Shown here piece by piece: positions 34,648-46,956 of a DNA stretch of 64,000 nt. Both the position numbers and the translations under genes were made by a program. The DNA comes from Ustulina deusta (taxonomy: Eukaryota > Ascomycota > Sordariomycetes > Xylariales > Xylariaceae), in NCBI GenBank assembly GCA_023159155.1, contig JAJNNX010000026.1, forward strand, positions 248,001 to 312,000, given 5' to 3'. Positions within the stretch are counted from its first letter, which is position 1, and every line of letters begins with the position of its first letter. The notes beneath the pieces were generated by a model. That model was not told the DNA's origin and ran no database searches. It saw only the letters and a program-made list of their open reading frames with translations.

Positions 34648-37358
34648 TCATGGAGGTGGTGTATGGTTGGGGAATCGAGAGAAAGCTAACGAGCACTCGG
34701 GCCTTTCCTCATAAAGTAGTTAGTGACAACGACCGGTGTCGTCAACATTGTTCAATGCCTCAAGCCTCAGGTCAGCCTGAAGGCTTATGCAGGATATCGA
34801 AGCGACGCCAACGCCTTCTAGTGTAGTAGCATCCTGTACAAGGCGCGAGGGCATTTGCCAAGGACTATAACAAAACGATCTTATGCCGCATTCTAGTGTA
34901 TTACCTACTTGTTCCTGCGTTGCATCTGTTACCCGGTGCTTGGATGCAATGCAACCCTCAGGGTGACAGGCAGATTAAAATAAAACGGGAAAGGCCACCA
35001 GGATTCGTCGATTCGCCCCCGATGTTTTAAGCTCCTTTCAGCCTTGTCCAGGACAGATAGGTACCATGCGGGCAATACCAAAGCAACTAGCGTAGATAGT
35101 AAGATTGCAGATCGGGGAAATGAGGCTGCATGATTTCCTCGTTTCCTCGTGGCAATGGCGTATGAGCGGCGGCCACACCATCGTCTTGCTAGTCGAGCAT
35201 TAGCCTAGAAGATAACTACGACGTAATAAGATTTCAGGGGATAACGCGTTAGCTCTCCACTAATATATATTTCATCATCTGTGCAACGGCAACTTTGCCG
35301 GGAGCCCAGAGATGTACTAGGTATAGTGTAGGACGTACGCCATCATAGTGACAACTTAACCGACAGCGTCAAGAGAGAACGAGTTCAGCTACCTACTAGT
35401 ATGTTCTAACAGCAGAACTGTCTTGAATCTACAATGTAGGACAACTGTCAGCCTCGGCTGCTTAATTGGGTTAAGAAGTATGGATTTTACGATGGGGATT
35501 CTAAAGAGGATGCAAATCCTTAACGAAATCGCGTATACGCACCTACTAAAGACTTCCTGGTTGGCCGGTTGAACATTGTGCCTGGACATTAGCCTAAAAG
35601 GGAAACCTTCGAGAATCTTTCACACAGCCACGTGTAATAGGTAGTATACCTACTTAGTAGGTAGATTCGATCTTTGTTTATTTTTATTTCACTTGTTCCT
35701 TCAACAAGGCGTTTCCCTGTTGCCGAAGTGTCAGACGGCAATTAGCCGGACGTCTAACAGTAGCGGCATTGCACCTACTTGATAGGTCATAATTGGCTAT
35801 CTACCTCCTCGAATAGGTCTCGCGTCGACAAGTGACAAGTTAGAAAAAAAAAAAAGATTCTATTCCAGTCTCATCTTCAGCCACCACGGTGGCTTACGCA
35901 TGATGGCAAGTAAGGTAATTAATGTAGTGTACCTACATTAGGTGCACGTTTCAGCAGAGCTCCCTTGTCGCATGAAGAGTCTTCTTTTCCTGGCTACATA
36001 TCTTAAATGAAACGTCTGAGCTGCTACACTATCTAGCTCAATAAGCAAACCGTATGTGCATCACCCCCCCGGGGGTTTTCGGACACTAGGACAGGCGGAA
36101 TTACCAAGCAACCTGGAATTATTATTATCTATTCGACACACCATGTAAGTAGTACACGCACGTACATTATGCGAACAACTACTACCCAGGGGCCCGAGCG
36201 ACCTATACTAGAGATCAGGTTTGTGAACCTTCGATTCACTGTTCTAGTGTTTTAATTCCGGCGACTTCCAAGGTAGAGATGGCAAGTACAGTATGAACAA
36301 TGCGTGTGCGGCTATTGGTGTGTGCATGCTTGAGACCGAGAGTGTCGGGGACGTTGGACTAATAATCTTCACGTGTACAGTAGTGTACAGTGTATAGTTG
36401 TTTCCGATGCGCTTGAACTTATGTAGGGGACTAATAGCACGGTGAATAGGTATAGGTATTCATTTCCTCAAGTCGATATCCGGTACGATGTTGCATCAGA
36501 GATCGCTCGTCAGATGGACACTACTAGCATGGCCCAATTGTGTCATGATTGCTCTTACGATCTAGTCACCATGAGTCGTTTTGCTGCTGGGTCCCGGTTA
36601 GTACCGGTGAAGAATCCCGATTGCAATCGCGTCATAACCCACATGCGGTGACTGGGGAAGATGTCGGGTTGGAAGCTCCAGAGAGTTACCTTGTTAAGTG
36701 CTATCTCTCAAGGTACCGGAAACATCATGGCTGCCCGAGATTACTCGATACCTAGCCGCTGAGTGGAGGTCCACGAGGGCGCCAAGACGGTCACCTTCAG
36801 GGACAAGGCACTAGGTAACATGGCGGAGCTCTATAATACTACGTTGTTAGTGTAGGCCATCTCTCATCAGCCTTGAAAATGAACCGATGATACCGGTAGC
36901 AACAAGCTCATCAAGCTATGCTCAAAAGGCATTTGATACTGATAATATGATTTCCGCCCTAGTGTAAATCCGAATCCGAACCACCCGGGACGGGAATGCC
37001 GAGAGGCCTGGTGAGCTGAGCGACGCGGCCGATTACCTCATGATTACTCGAAACAAGCACCGTCCAGGTCCTGTTGGGATCACTAAGTCGGTCCTTTTTA
37101 TCTTCGAGATTTGTCCATACACGGGCATTTGTTGCGATTTCCCTATGCTCTTCGACTTGGCTCAGAGATGAAATAGTTACATACTAATACATTCTTTGTA
37201 CATCTAGACCACGTCACAGAATGCGATTAGGGATGGCTCTAGAAGCGGTTTGTACACGCATCCTGAAGTGTTGAGAACCACGAAGAGAGGCTCCAAAGCA
37301 TACAGCTTAGTTCCTCAGCCAACCCGTCCCTTGAGCCAAAAAATGAAAGCAAATGGTT

Positions 37359-38361
37359 CTATCGCTTGACCCATGCAGGGCTCTTTCTTGCTTTGAGATG
37401 ACCCGCCTTCTTCCTCTCCACCGTTCTCGGATCTCGGGTGATGCAACCGGCTAAGAGCGAAAGTTAGAGTCTAGTTCCGTGTGTTAATTTCATTGCTCAC
37501 TGATGTGGACTTACCTCGTCTCAACGGGGTCTTCAAAGGCGGTTCATGAGCAACAAGTGCTTTGGCAATGGCCATAGCCAACGCTTCTGCCTGCCCGGTT
37601 GACCCACCACCGTCCACCAAGGCCCAAACGTTGTATTTGTCTAGTCTGTCTGTAGACTTTAATCCCCAGAGCGCACTCTCACGATCATGAACTCGGCCAA
37701 ATGCTTCGTTCATGGGCTTGCCATTGATCAGGACTTCACCAGTGCCCTCAACAAGCCAGGCTCGGGCAACTGAAGACTTCCGCTTCCCAACGCCATGTGA
37801 TCTACCAAATTTGTCGATAGGAATCGGTCTTGGGCGGTTGAGAAAGCCATCAATATCCCGCTTGAATGGCCGGAGCCCCGCCTTGACTTCTTCAGGCATC
37901 AAATCTGGGTGTATCTGGTTCAACCTCTTAACCAAGGCGATGCAGGTTGCGTAGTCCCTCGCCTTGACATGTTCACCAATTGATAGCCGATATTGATCCT
38001 TCGTCTTCCAGGCGACTCGTTGGACCTGACTGGGGTGGAGGGCCGGTAGCCGTGCGTATCTTCGGGCGAGCTCTTGCACATGGACGAAACTGTCGTTAAA
38101 GTGAGGAAACCGCGAGAAGTAGGAGGGCGAGACAGGCATGGGACGCGCATATATAGGTATGATGTCTCCAGCCTCTGATTCCAGTAATTCGAGTGCACTC
38201 GTGAGCCCAGCATCGCCGTCTCGCCGAGGAGTTGAAGTCGTGAGAGCTCGCTTAGGAACGGAGCTCTTTGGCTGTGCAGAGCTGGCACGAGACGGCCATT
38301 GCTTCGTTGCCGAAGAAGGGAAGGCCCTCAGACAGCGTATTCCATAGCGCAGGGAAGACAT
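37359..38361 (-). CDS. MRPS9: Mitochondrial small-subunit ribosomal protein uS9m
   Basis: The spliced product has 312 residues. Exon 1 (38361-37515) carries a basic, Ser/Ala-rich N-terminus suited to mitochondrial import. A fungal mS9-specific region follows ([20 protein letters not shown], then a helical spacer), and then the uS9 core: [30 protein letters not shown] and [21 protein letters not shown] 64-nt intron (37451-37514, donor GTAAGT) joins TPLRR to exon 2 (37450-37359). Exon 2 supplies the highly conserved end [18 protein letters not shown] ... WVKR, the C-terminal tail that reaches the ribosomal P site. The gene is head-to-head with eEF1B-gamma, 404 bp between starts. MSSLRYG is chosen as start; an upstream in-frame extension lacks family support. 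Confidence 0.95.
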
Positions 38362-38765
38362 GATCGCTATATCGTCATGACCAGTGTGACATTCGCGCCG
38401 GGGAGCCGTGAAGCGTGGACCGATGCTCCGGCTCCTGATGTTCGTGATGCGCCTTGAAGTTTTGTGATAGCGCGCAACCTGATTGGAACCGAGTACTTTC
38501 CGAGTGGAGCCTCGCGGGACCAAGCTGGATTTACTTCGCAATTACGATGCGCCGAAATGCCGATGGAGCCAAGGGCAGGGGTCTGCCGCGGCACTCGCTG
38601 GGCCAGGAAGGTACATCGGTACATGCCTGCTGTGCCCCGCCTGCCCTCGGAAATTTCTAAATGACAGGGAAAAACTGCAGTGACTCCAGAACTGAACAAA
38701 ATCACACCTTCTCCCACATTCTCTCCCACTCCCAACTTTTCCCAGCACCAGGCTTCGCAGCAACC
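38362..38765. promoter_or_regulatory. Bidirectional promoter, MRPS9 / eEF1B-gamma
   Basis: Only 404 bp lie between the two divergent start codons. The eEF1B-gamma side is pyrimidine-rich just before the ATG (repeated CTCCCAC), which is common in highly expressed translation genes. Both flanking genes serve protein synthesis, one mitochondrial and one cytosolic. Confidence 0.65.
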
Positions 38766-40382
38766 ATGGCGCCCTTCGGAAAGATCTTCACCAGGGAGGT
38801 AAGCAGCAGCGTGGTCTTTTGTTTGTGCCCCGCGCCTCTCTTGATCTGAGTGAGCTGACAGCACGTCTCGTCGCACAGCTCAACCCCCGCACCACCGCCA
38901 TCCTCGCGGTTGCGAAGGCTAATGGCCTCGAGCTCGAGGTTGTCGAGGTCGATGCCGCGAAGCCCTCCGAGGAGCTCCTGAAGGCCAACAAGCTCGGCAA
39001 GGTCCCCACCTTCATCGGCAGCGATGGCTATGTCCTCACCGAGACTATTGCCATCAACATCTACAGTAAGGCCGGCTCCTCGAACTCTGCATCTCTCCTG
39101 CGTCTCGCCCCAGCTTGCCCCCGGCACTTGACATGATGACCTAGACTTCATTTTAACAGTTATCCCTGGCTGAATCGCCTTTGTTGATATCGTTCTACTT
39201 TCTGATCCCATGTGCCTCTATGCCCTCGACAATGGATTTCCTTGGTGTGGGAGTGTAGTTATTAACTTTGCTTCCAGTTACCTCCCAGAATGAGAAGACC
39301 ACTCTTCTCGGCAAGACCAAGCAGGAGTAAGTTTTCCCTCATTGTATTCAGCCTTGGGGGTACTCGCTAATCGTTTTCGAAGCTATGCCTCTATCCTGAA
39401 GTGGATGTCCTTCTTCAACAGCGAGGTTCTTCCTAACCTAGGTGCCTGGTACCGTCCTCTCCTAGGCCTGGACCCCTACAACAAGAAGAACATCGACGAA
39501 GCTATCAAGGGCTCGCAGAAGGCTGTCTCCATCGTCGAAGAGCACCTTCTCCATAACACTTACCTCGTTGGCGAGCGTCTCACACTCGCCGATCTCTTCG
39601 CTACCAGCATCGTCTCACGTGGCTTCCAGTTCTTTTACGACAAGGAGTGGCGCGCTGAGAACCCCAATATCACTCGATGGTATGAAACCGTCTACAACCA
39701 GCCTATCTACCTCAACGTTTCCAAGCCGCTGGAATTCCTTGAGAAGCCCAAGCTAGTCAATGTTCCCCCCAAGAAGGCCGAGCCCAAGGCTAAGAAGGCT
39801 GAGCAAAAGAAGGCTGAGCAACCCAAGGCCCAGGCCAAAGCCGCCCCTAAGCCGGCCCCAGCCGCAGAGGAGGAGGAGCCCGCTCCTGCTCCCAAGCCCA
39901 AGCACCCCATCGACCTTCTCCCCAGATCAGAGTACCCTCTCGATGAGTGGAAGCGATTCTACTCGAACAACCCTGCTGACCAGGCCTTGGAGTACTTCTG
40001 GAAGACGGTTCCTTTCAAGGACTACACTATCTGGAAGGTCGACTACAAATATAACGATGAGTTGAGATTGGTCTTCATGTCCAACAATCTGATTGGTGGA
40101 TTCAACAATCGTCTTGAGGCTTCTCGCAAGTACCTTTTCGGCGCTGCCTCCGTTTACGGTGAGAACCACGATTCAGTTATTTCGGGCGCCTTCGTTGTCC
40201 GCGGCGATGATTATCTACCTGTATTTGATGTCGCTCCGGACTATGAAAGTTTCGACTTCAAGAAGCTGGACCCCACCAACCCTGAAGACCAGGCTATTGT
40301 TGAGTCGAGATGGAAGTTCGACAAACCTATTGTCGTCGGTGATAAGGAGTACAAGTACGCTGATGGCAAAGTCTTCAAATAA
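38766..40382 (+). CDS. EEF1G: Translation elongation factor eEF1B gamma subunit
   Basis: Four exons (38766-38798, 38879-39065, 39278-39326 and 39383-40382) give 422 residues. The start MAPFGKIFTRE is in a strong CAACCATGGC context. The N-terminal half is a GST-like fold: thioredoxin-like part LNPRTTAILAVAKANGLELE with GKVPTFIG, then helical part DYASILKWMSFFNSEVLPN and YLVGERLTLADLFATSI. A Lys/Ala/Pro/Glu-rich linker (about residues 215-265) leads to the EF1G domain (DLLPRSEYPLDEWKRFYSNN ... DYTIWKVDYKYNDELRLVF ... SRWKFDKPIVVGDKEYKYAD). The subunit scaffolds the eEF1B exchange factor that recharges eEF1A with GTP. Intron 2 is 212 nt, long for this window. The short first exons are typical of highly expressed fungal translation genes. 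Confidence 0.96.
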
Positions 40383-42527
40383 AGGGTGACTGGTTAAATT
40401 ACAGTGGGATGATTACGCATTGATGAAGTTACGCCCATTGGGAATGATACGGGAATGAAAACGGATGGGAATGACGGATGGATGGTTTATCAATGTCTAG
40501 TTGACTCTTGAGCCTAGTCGTACGTCCGCGAGAGAGAGGGGGGGGAAATAGTAAACTCGAGATACCAGGCAACTAATTCGCGCCACTCTAATTTTGCATT
40601 CCATGTGGCGAATACATGACCGGAGCTTAGGTGTTTGATACATGACGCTAAAAATTTGAACCTTAATGCATAGACCTAAACATGAAACCTTGTTGTACAC
40701 CGGAATGCCTAGGTAGCTCGATTGTAGACGTCATCAGGAGGGTTGGCTAGTAGCCATGATTAATTCACCGGTCGAGGTAGTGGTTACGCGTGTCCTATCA
40801 GACATGTATGCCTCGTACACGTAGCCTAAGGGTTGGCATTGCAGCAAAGAGCAGATTTGAAGCAATTAACAACGCAATCAATCTTTTTTAAACACGCTTG
40901 GGGAGGTTTGGATCCTAGAAGTTGGTAGGGAGTTACTTTGATGCCCGAAGCCGGGTGTGTTTGTTCTGGGTTTAGGTATGCGCCTTTATGTAGGTTCGCA
41001 TGTTTAGGTAGAACTTATTTTATAAGGAGAAATCCGGGTTAGTACATATGACTCGATCCTCAACCGAGTGCGAATGAGAGACAAGGGAGACTTCTTCACC
41101 AAGGCAGGTTGGGGGAGTTAAGGCGAGATCGCCATTGACGATGGGTAGGTTGATCACGGACAAAGAACGACTCCTTTTTCTCCCGAGGCAAGTGGCGATA
41201 ATGGTCGCTGCGCCTTCGTCTGCGCATGAAAGAATAATAACGCCTATATTAAGAAGACCGTGGGCAAGATCATATTGCCTGTCTTCGGATCTCCTCCGTA
41301 AACTCTAAGGACTCTTCTCCTCCTTACCTCACACCTTTTCACTACTATTTGCTCGGGCTTAGCCAGCTGGCTCTTACGTAAAACATCATTTCTTTTCGGC
41401 ACATCGCAACCATGGCAATGCTTTCGAAACCCCACGACCAGAAGCGCCCCGGGCCGAGGGCCAAGGACGACGAACAGGTCGGCCTTACGTTTGGCGACTC
41501 GAGGGGCGACTTGTGCATTATCTTGTAAGACGGGAGGTCGGGAGTGGATACCTCGGCGCGCAACTGATTGGGCCACATGTTTTTTGTTTCCGATCCTCGC
41601 ACCCATTCCGGGAATAATGGGGGAGTATGCGGAGTGCAGGGAGGTACGGTAGCGTAGAGGATGACGCGGGGGGGGGGACACACAAGAGACGGGGCGTTAT
41701 TTCTTACTTCGGGCTGGGAAGGTGTGGTGACATTTACAAGGGGGGCGATGGAGAGAGAGCCCATTAGCATATCTTTTGAAGTACCTAGTGGGAAAAAATG
41801 AAAATTATCACATCGAATCCGAGAATCGATTGCCTTACCTAAGTAGGCTGTGGAGATGGGCTGGATGGATGGATGCGCGATATTGCACTCCTCGATGGAT
41901 TAGCCTAGATATTCATGTACTTCTAAACCCTACCTAGGGGACTTATTCAATACCTGCGAATCGAGCATCTCCACATCCCAAAAGAGCTTTGTGGTAGGTA
42001 GGTAGCTACACCGACCGTCTCGGGAATGGAAAGTGATATAGGAACGGGGGAAGGCTGTTCTAAAACAACCAGTACCTTTTCCTTTCTCTATACGTGCACA
42101 CCTGTGTGTCCTTCGAAAGGGTGAGCCTAAAGACAAGAAAGCCATACAAAGCCGCTATTAAGCGCCTGGATAGAGCGCATGGGAGCTACGAGTTAGACAT
42201 CGTTCAACGTAGTCTGCAGATGACGCCAACAGATGACGCCAACAGATTTGGAATCCGAAACGTCGCTTACATGCCTCCTAGTTTGCATGAACAACCCAGT
42301 CATGGGTATAAGTCTCGTAATGTTGGTTAACAGCCCATCATACCGAGTACTTGAAACTTGTTGTCCGGATTACACATGTCATATATGGCTAAATAGGGGT
42401 CAATCGATGTCAAGCGGACGGGCTGGATGTGTGCTTCTCATACAAGTGGTATCGTATTAAGGACTCTGGCTCGATTCAATCTGAAGCCAGCCCATCCATC
42501 TTTTTAACTATTTCCCCCTGTAGAGCT
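40383..42527. other. Intergenic region, about 2.1 kb
   Basis: No gene can be supported with confidence. It holds 3' regions of the two convergent genes, a G11 run near 41669, a perfect 14-bp tandem duplication near 42219-42246 (GATGACGCCAACA units) and a 38-codon ATG frame at 41412-41528. Overlapping minus-strand frames at 41244-41770 lack protein-like composition. Confidence 0.5.
41412..41528 (+). CDS. Possible 38-residue small ORF with strong start context
   Basis: The ATG sits in CAACCATGG and follows a pyrimidine-rich, promoter-like stretch (41290-41360). The product is polar and charged (MAMLSKPHDQKRPGPRAK...). A GTAAGA overlaps the stop, so this may be a first coding exon. No downstream exon is recognised. 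Confidence 0.2.
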   Translation: MAMLSKPHDQKRPGPRAKDDEQVGLTFGDSRGDLCIIL

Positions 42528-44126
42528 CTATCTCTTCTGCTTGCCCCTAGGATCTCGCCGCCTCTCCCAGACTTGCAGATACGATTCACCCAGGTATAGT
42601 AGTTCCTTCTGGATATCCTCTACAAACAAATCTTGACATACAACCCACTCATCCCGGCCCTTATCCTTAAGCTGGACCTTCCATGTCTTGCGCTCTTCAC
42701 CCGTGTCCGCGACGTCTTCCTTGGCTCGCACAGCCTCGTGTGTGACATTGGCGACGAGGTCATACCAGATGGGCTCTCCCGGGGGATGGTTTGCGGGACT
42801 TGGCTCCACGTATGGTGATGCGTCCAGGCCGACACGGGCGTCGAATGTGACGATTGTCGGGTTGCGCTCCGAGACGAACTTGTTCTTGGAGAAACGCTTG
42901 ATATGAAATATGAGATATGGGGGTAAAGGGTGCATCAACCGGTATCGTTTCCTCTGTGCCAGGTGCTCTTGGGCCTTTACGCCATCATATTTTGCCAATA
43001 TAGTCGTTAAGGGCACTTGAGGGATGATGTTACCCTCCATCTCGTCCTGGAACAAGGGCGCCGGCGGTAGGTCGAGGGTGAGCAGTAAGAAACGGGTGAT
43101 ATCCGTCTTGACCTCGGCTGCCTCTTCGAAGCGTAACCGGTCACCGACGTCGGCCTTTGCTGTGATGGCTTGTGACTCGACCTTGAGCTTGCCCTGGAAT
43201 ATGCGCTGGATGATGCTGCTACCCGGTTTTGTCTTGCTCCCGCCCAATCCCAAGTGTAGATTGTTCAAGAACCAAGATAGAAAGTCGACTGGGTCAGACT
43301 GCTCTGTTAAAGTGAATTTCTTGTTAGACCTCAGCGAGATCTCTTGGAGGAGTTCGTGCGGCGATACGTGGCTCTTGAAAGCGCGGGGATTCCAGATCTT
43401 CCGGAAAAGAATGGCACATCGCTTGACGAGCTCCGTATGCGATGAGAAATCCTCAAGCAGGAAGAAGTTTCGTAAGGGCGCGACATGGGAGAGGGCTTGT
43501 ACTACTACGTTGAGATAGTCGTTCTCTTTGATATTATTCATGCCCACGTAACCGGGCGTGTACGGCTTCCCCCCAAGTATCCACGCCGTCCTGGGCTTCC
43601 GATCCAGCCCCATGACCTCCTCCCTTGAGTATCTGGGATCGGAGACGTATTTGATGTCGTCAAGCGACTTGCTCCTGACTTCGTAGCCCTCGGGCAAGAC
43701 GTAGACCTTCTGCGTCCCCATGTTGATGAAGACATGATGGCCGTCCTCGAGGGCATGGAAGTACGCGTGCGACCGGGGCCCTCTTCCCTGGAAGTATTTC
43801 CCACAGACCAGACACGCATAGACATTGATGTTGGATAGACTGATGGAACACAGCTTCTCGAAGTCGAAGTCGAGGACGTTGCGGTCTATCGTGTCGAGGT
43901 ACAAGTCGCCGTACCCCTCTGTCGGCGCGGATTGTCTTATGGGTGCCTTTGCGGCTTCATCGTCGTCGCTTTCGACGTCTGCGACGCTCTCATCGCGCCT
44001 CTCCGACGGTGTCGCAGTCGCGATTCCATTGAAATCAGGACCGTCGTCGAATCGTGACTTTTTCGATGCGGGCGAGTCGACGCCGTACAATTCATCGAGA
44101 GCCTCGGAGGCGTGTCTTTTGGACAT
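42528..44126 (-). CDS. SAD1: Sad1/USP39-type tri-snRNP assembly factor
   Basis: A single exon encodes 532 residues. Sad1 (USP39 in animals) promotes joining of U4/U6 with U5 into the tri-snRNP during nuclear pre-mRNA splicing. After an acidic, lysine-containing N-terminal region, a UBP-type zinc finger spans about residues 90-150 (CLVCGKYFQGRGPRSHAYFH with Cys105, Cys108 and several His). A ubiquitin-protease fold follows from about 190 (YVGMNNIKENDYLNVVVQAL). The position of the catalytic cysteine is occupied by Asp203 and the usual histidine box is missing. This is normal for the family, which is a non-catalytic ubiquitin-protease relative. LPPYLIFHIKRFSKNKFV and the terminal VWERRRDP segment also match. 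The family is sometimes intron-rich; here it is intronless. Confidence 0.95.
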   Translation of the reverse strand: MSKRHASEALDELYGVDSPASKKSRFDDGPDFNGIATATPSERRDESVADVESDDDEAAKAPIRQSAPTEGYGDLYLDTIDRNVLDFDFEKLCSISLSNINVYACLVCGKYFQGRGPRSHAYFHALEDGHHVFINMGTQKVYVLPEGYEVRSKSLDDIKYVSDPRYSREEVMGLDRKPRTAWILGGKPYTPGYVGMNNIKENDYLNVVVQALSHVAPLRNFFLLEDFSSHTELVKRCAILFRKIWNPRAFKSHVSPHELLQEISLRSNKKFTLTEQSDPVDFLSWFLNNLHLGLGGSKTKPGSSIIQRIFQGKLKVESQAITAKADVGDRLRFEEAAEVKTDITRFLLLTLDLPPAPLFQDEMEGNIIPQVPLTTILAKYDGVKAQEHLAQRKRYRLMHPLPPYLIFHIKRFSKNKFVSERNPTIVTFDARVGLDASPYVEPSPANHPPGEPIWYDLVANVTHEAVRAKEDVADTGEERKTWKVQLKDKGRDEWVVCQDLFVEDIQKELLYLGESYLQVWERRRDPRGKQKR

Positions 44127-46956
44127 CTCAGTCTGTACTGGTTTAGTTCAGAGACAGGCCGCGCGCTTGGAAGGTAGACTGGGCTCAAAAGGGACGATAA
44201 AAAGTGAGGTAAGGTGTAATGGTTTGGCTTTAGGCTTTGAGAGGTACCTATCCGAGGCCAGTTACTTGGGCGGTTGACTCGTATTGAGCAATAAGGCTGA
44301 GAGCTCTGACGTTGGCAACGCGCTGGAAGAATTTATCTTAGCAGACCCCCCTCCCACAATAGCACCACCACCCTAGCTGTACTCCAGCGTGCAGTGCCTC
44401 CCTACTGAGCGTGGTCCTAAAGCCTACAGATCGGGCTTAGCGCACTCGCCGCTTTTCTCAACTGGAACTGCACTTATACATCATAAGTATAACAGTTTCT
44501 ATAATACCGTAATATGATGAACACGGATCCTAAGGTATTGGCGGTCAGGGAAGGACATTTATAGAAAGATCGCAATTAATGAGCTTGATATCCTAGACCT
44601 AGCATGTGGTTGCCTAAGATAGATAGCAAAGCTGAATCTGCCTCTCCGCGAGGTGCAAAAGCCCAGAGTCCAAGATCCGGGAGAGTTGCGCCGCGGCTCC
44701 GTCGTTCATGTGCCATCGTACACGCCTCCAACGGCCTTGTCACGTCATATCTGGGTTGAGCGAAGATTGATGAGTGCAAGTCCAGCCGAGTCGGCCATTG
44801 CTTGGTTTGCTTACATAATGACGGTGAGTGCACCGAATCTACCTCACGAGAGAAGGCTGTCTGACCGTTGGGGATGGACCGTCACGAGTGACACTCATTC
44901 ATGCAAGCAATGATAAGCACCTGCGTGTTGAGCTGAAACGGCCACCTCATCTCGCATCTTCTGTATTACTTCATTGTGATGGTCCGACATATTGATGTCC
45001 AGGATCAAGTCCCGCCTCGGCAACAGACTCCTTAGTCTCCTTGTTCTGATTCCACCAAGTCCTCTCCTGCTAATCAACCTTGATCTTATACCCTGACTCG
45101 ATTTAGCAATGCGTTGCGTGTAGGGATAGCGAACCTGGCCATAAGCTCGCAGGGCCGCTTAAGCTTATAGGTCATGCCTTACGCATCCAAGCGAGGTGGA
45201 AAGAATGAACCTATCTTCGATCAACATGCCACCGCTAGAGCCTTGCCAAGGTGTCGGAGTATATGCAGCATTGCCCATCACACAAAGGGACCCGGAAAAC
45301 GGCATTGTTTTTAGATTCTTAGATAGCAAAGCAGCTATTTATTCCATTAGCATGCGGACTCCATAAAATGCAGTGTAGGGCCAAGTTATGTCCCTAAAAT
45401 GGAAAGCTTTGCCAGCAAAGCTCCATTTTAAATACGCTGTAAATCAATTAGGAGTACTTCAAATATTCAAAGGCATATATAGGTATTCAAAACTTTACTA
45501 AGTAAGTCCACGAATTTTCTATACTTTTTTTGGCTGCGGAATATGGAGTACATCTTTTTTGTTCCAGATTACTAGAGGGAGACCCCCTAAAACCCCCTTT
45601 TCAACTTTTTTTCTTTTCTACCCCAACATATGTCTAGCGGGCTTTAGCGGCCTTGGATCACTATTCAGAATCCAAAGTACGTAAGCCACAATTCTATGTT
45701 AAAGTTGTGGTTAATTTATAATAGCAAAACTAACCAATAGATAAACTGCAAACACTGAACTAACTAATAGGAGGGTTGGAATTAAATATATACCTAAGGT
45801 AGAGTTTTAAGAGTTCCGGTAATGAACTTCTCAAGCCTTGCTTTCCCTATTTGTAAAAATTAGAAAGCAAAGCTTTCCAATAATATTTGCAGACGTAATG
45901 GAATACCTCGTTCATAGCTTGTCTAAGATACGGTAATAATAGGGGTAGAAACCCCCAAATTAAGCAACCCGTGCTCCTAAGACATGTCACCAAGAGTATA
46001 TTTTGATTCTATACCAGCATGTATTATGCTTCATGCCCTAGTTAAGATAGTCGATTCCCGCCCTCTCAAGGCCCTGGGCCTCGGTTTGGACTTTATTCAG
46101 GTATTTTTTGATAACCAGCAGTAGATTCAGAGCACATAGTACTTATCGCTGATATTGACATGCAGAGCCATGGGAAAAAGACATTGATGCAGAGGAGAAA
46201 TATGGTTCGAGCGGCCAGAACTGCCAGGCGATTTGCAAGGGACAGGATATCTTGCAACTGGTCTGAAGGGTGGTGGTTTTGCATAGGATTCTCATCACGA
46301 GCTATTCACTTTCCGTGTGCATTGACTAAGGTTGTGTCGTTACCGCTATGATCCTTTTCTTGCCCAACACCGACGGACTAACCAGTGTTCCTCAGTACTA
46401 GGGACTTCCTTTGATCTTGATACCGCTTACTTCAGGTTGTTTTTGTTAAGGAATAACACTCAAAATGACCTCCAGAATAACCCACAGAATGATCCATGGA
46501 CATATGTGCTGCCAGCTGCGTGGCACAGGATTGATGAATATCACAGTCATCGACTCGTGGCCCGGACGAAGATGCGAACTTCGTGGTGGGGCGCAAATAC
46601 GGCTCAGTTACATTGAGGTTGAATGCTGGATCTTTGCTGACGATTTTGCATTACCCAGATACCTAACCAGCGACTTCTTCTTTGACCACCCAAGATGAGC
46701 CGAGGTTCCCACGATGCGGCGACCCTCTGCTGGCAGATAGCTATAAGCATAGATGCTATCACTGAGGGTCCCTTTTCATAATTACCCCTTCATTCTCTTT
46801 ATGGCTGGCTAACTTTTCATGGGTAATATGTGATGAAAACCGATCGCTGTTGGCCAGCAACGTCTGGTGCCTTATAGCCTTACTCCGCCACCAACTTCAT
46901 TTCCTTTTCCTTTTCTCCTCTTCATCTGGTATAGTTAATTCTCGTCTCTAGAATTT
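44127..46956. other. Intergenic region with AT-rich island, about 2.8 kb
   Basis: I see no gene. From about 45300 to 46050 the sequence becomes markedly AT-rich, with many TTAATTTATAATAGC-like words, consistent with decayed or RIP-mutated repeat DNA. A strong hairpin lies at 45395-45430. Short frames at 46093-46284 (minus) and 46332-46616 (plus) are not recognisable. Confidence 0.5.
45395..45430. repeat. Near-perfect hairpin in AT-rich island
   Basis: The 9-bp outer stem TAAAATGGA/TCCATTTTA and inner stem GCTTTGC/GCAAAGC are interrupted only by an AA bulge and a very short loop. Similar GCAAAGC words recur nearby (about 45332 and 45864). It resembles the core of a MITE or a cruciform-forming site. 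Confidence 0.75.

Larger units (their letters stand above)
29428..37358. other. Gene-poor tract, about 7.9 kb
   Basis: No gene can be firmly supported. The tract holds a triplet-rich (GAC/AAC)n block (30044-30111), a GC dinucleotide run near 31887, a GT-rich block (32254-32300), an A12 run near 35845, a CCCCCGGGGG palindrome near 36065 and a dense cluster of TAGTGTA/TACACTA heptamers (33000-36966). Two frames look somewhat protein-like (31375-31581 and 34279-34647, both minus) and are listed separately with low confidence. Confidence 0.5.

Noticed and set aside
43024..43518. 164-codon plus-strand frame
   Set aside because: Antisense shadow of SAD1, which has full family similarity on the other strand.
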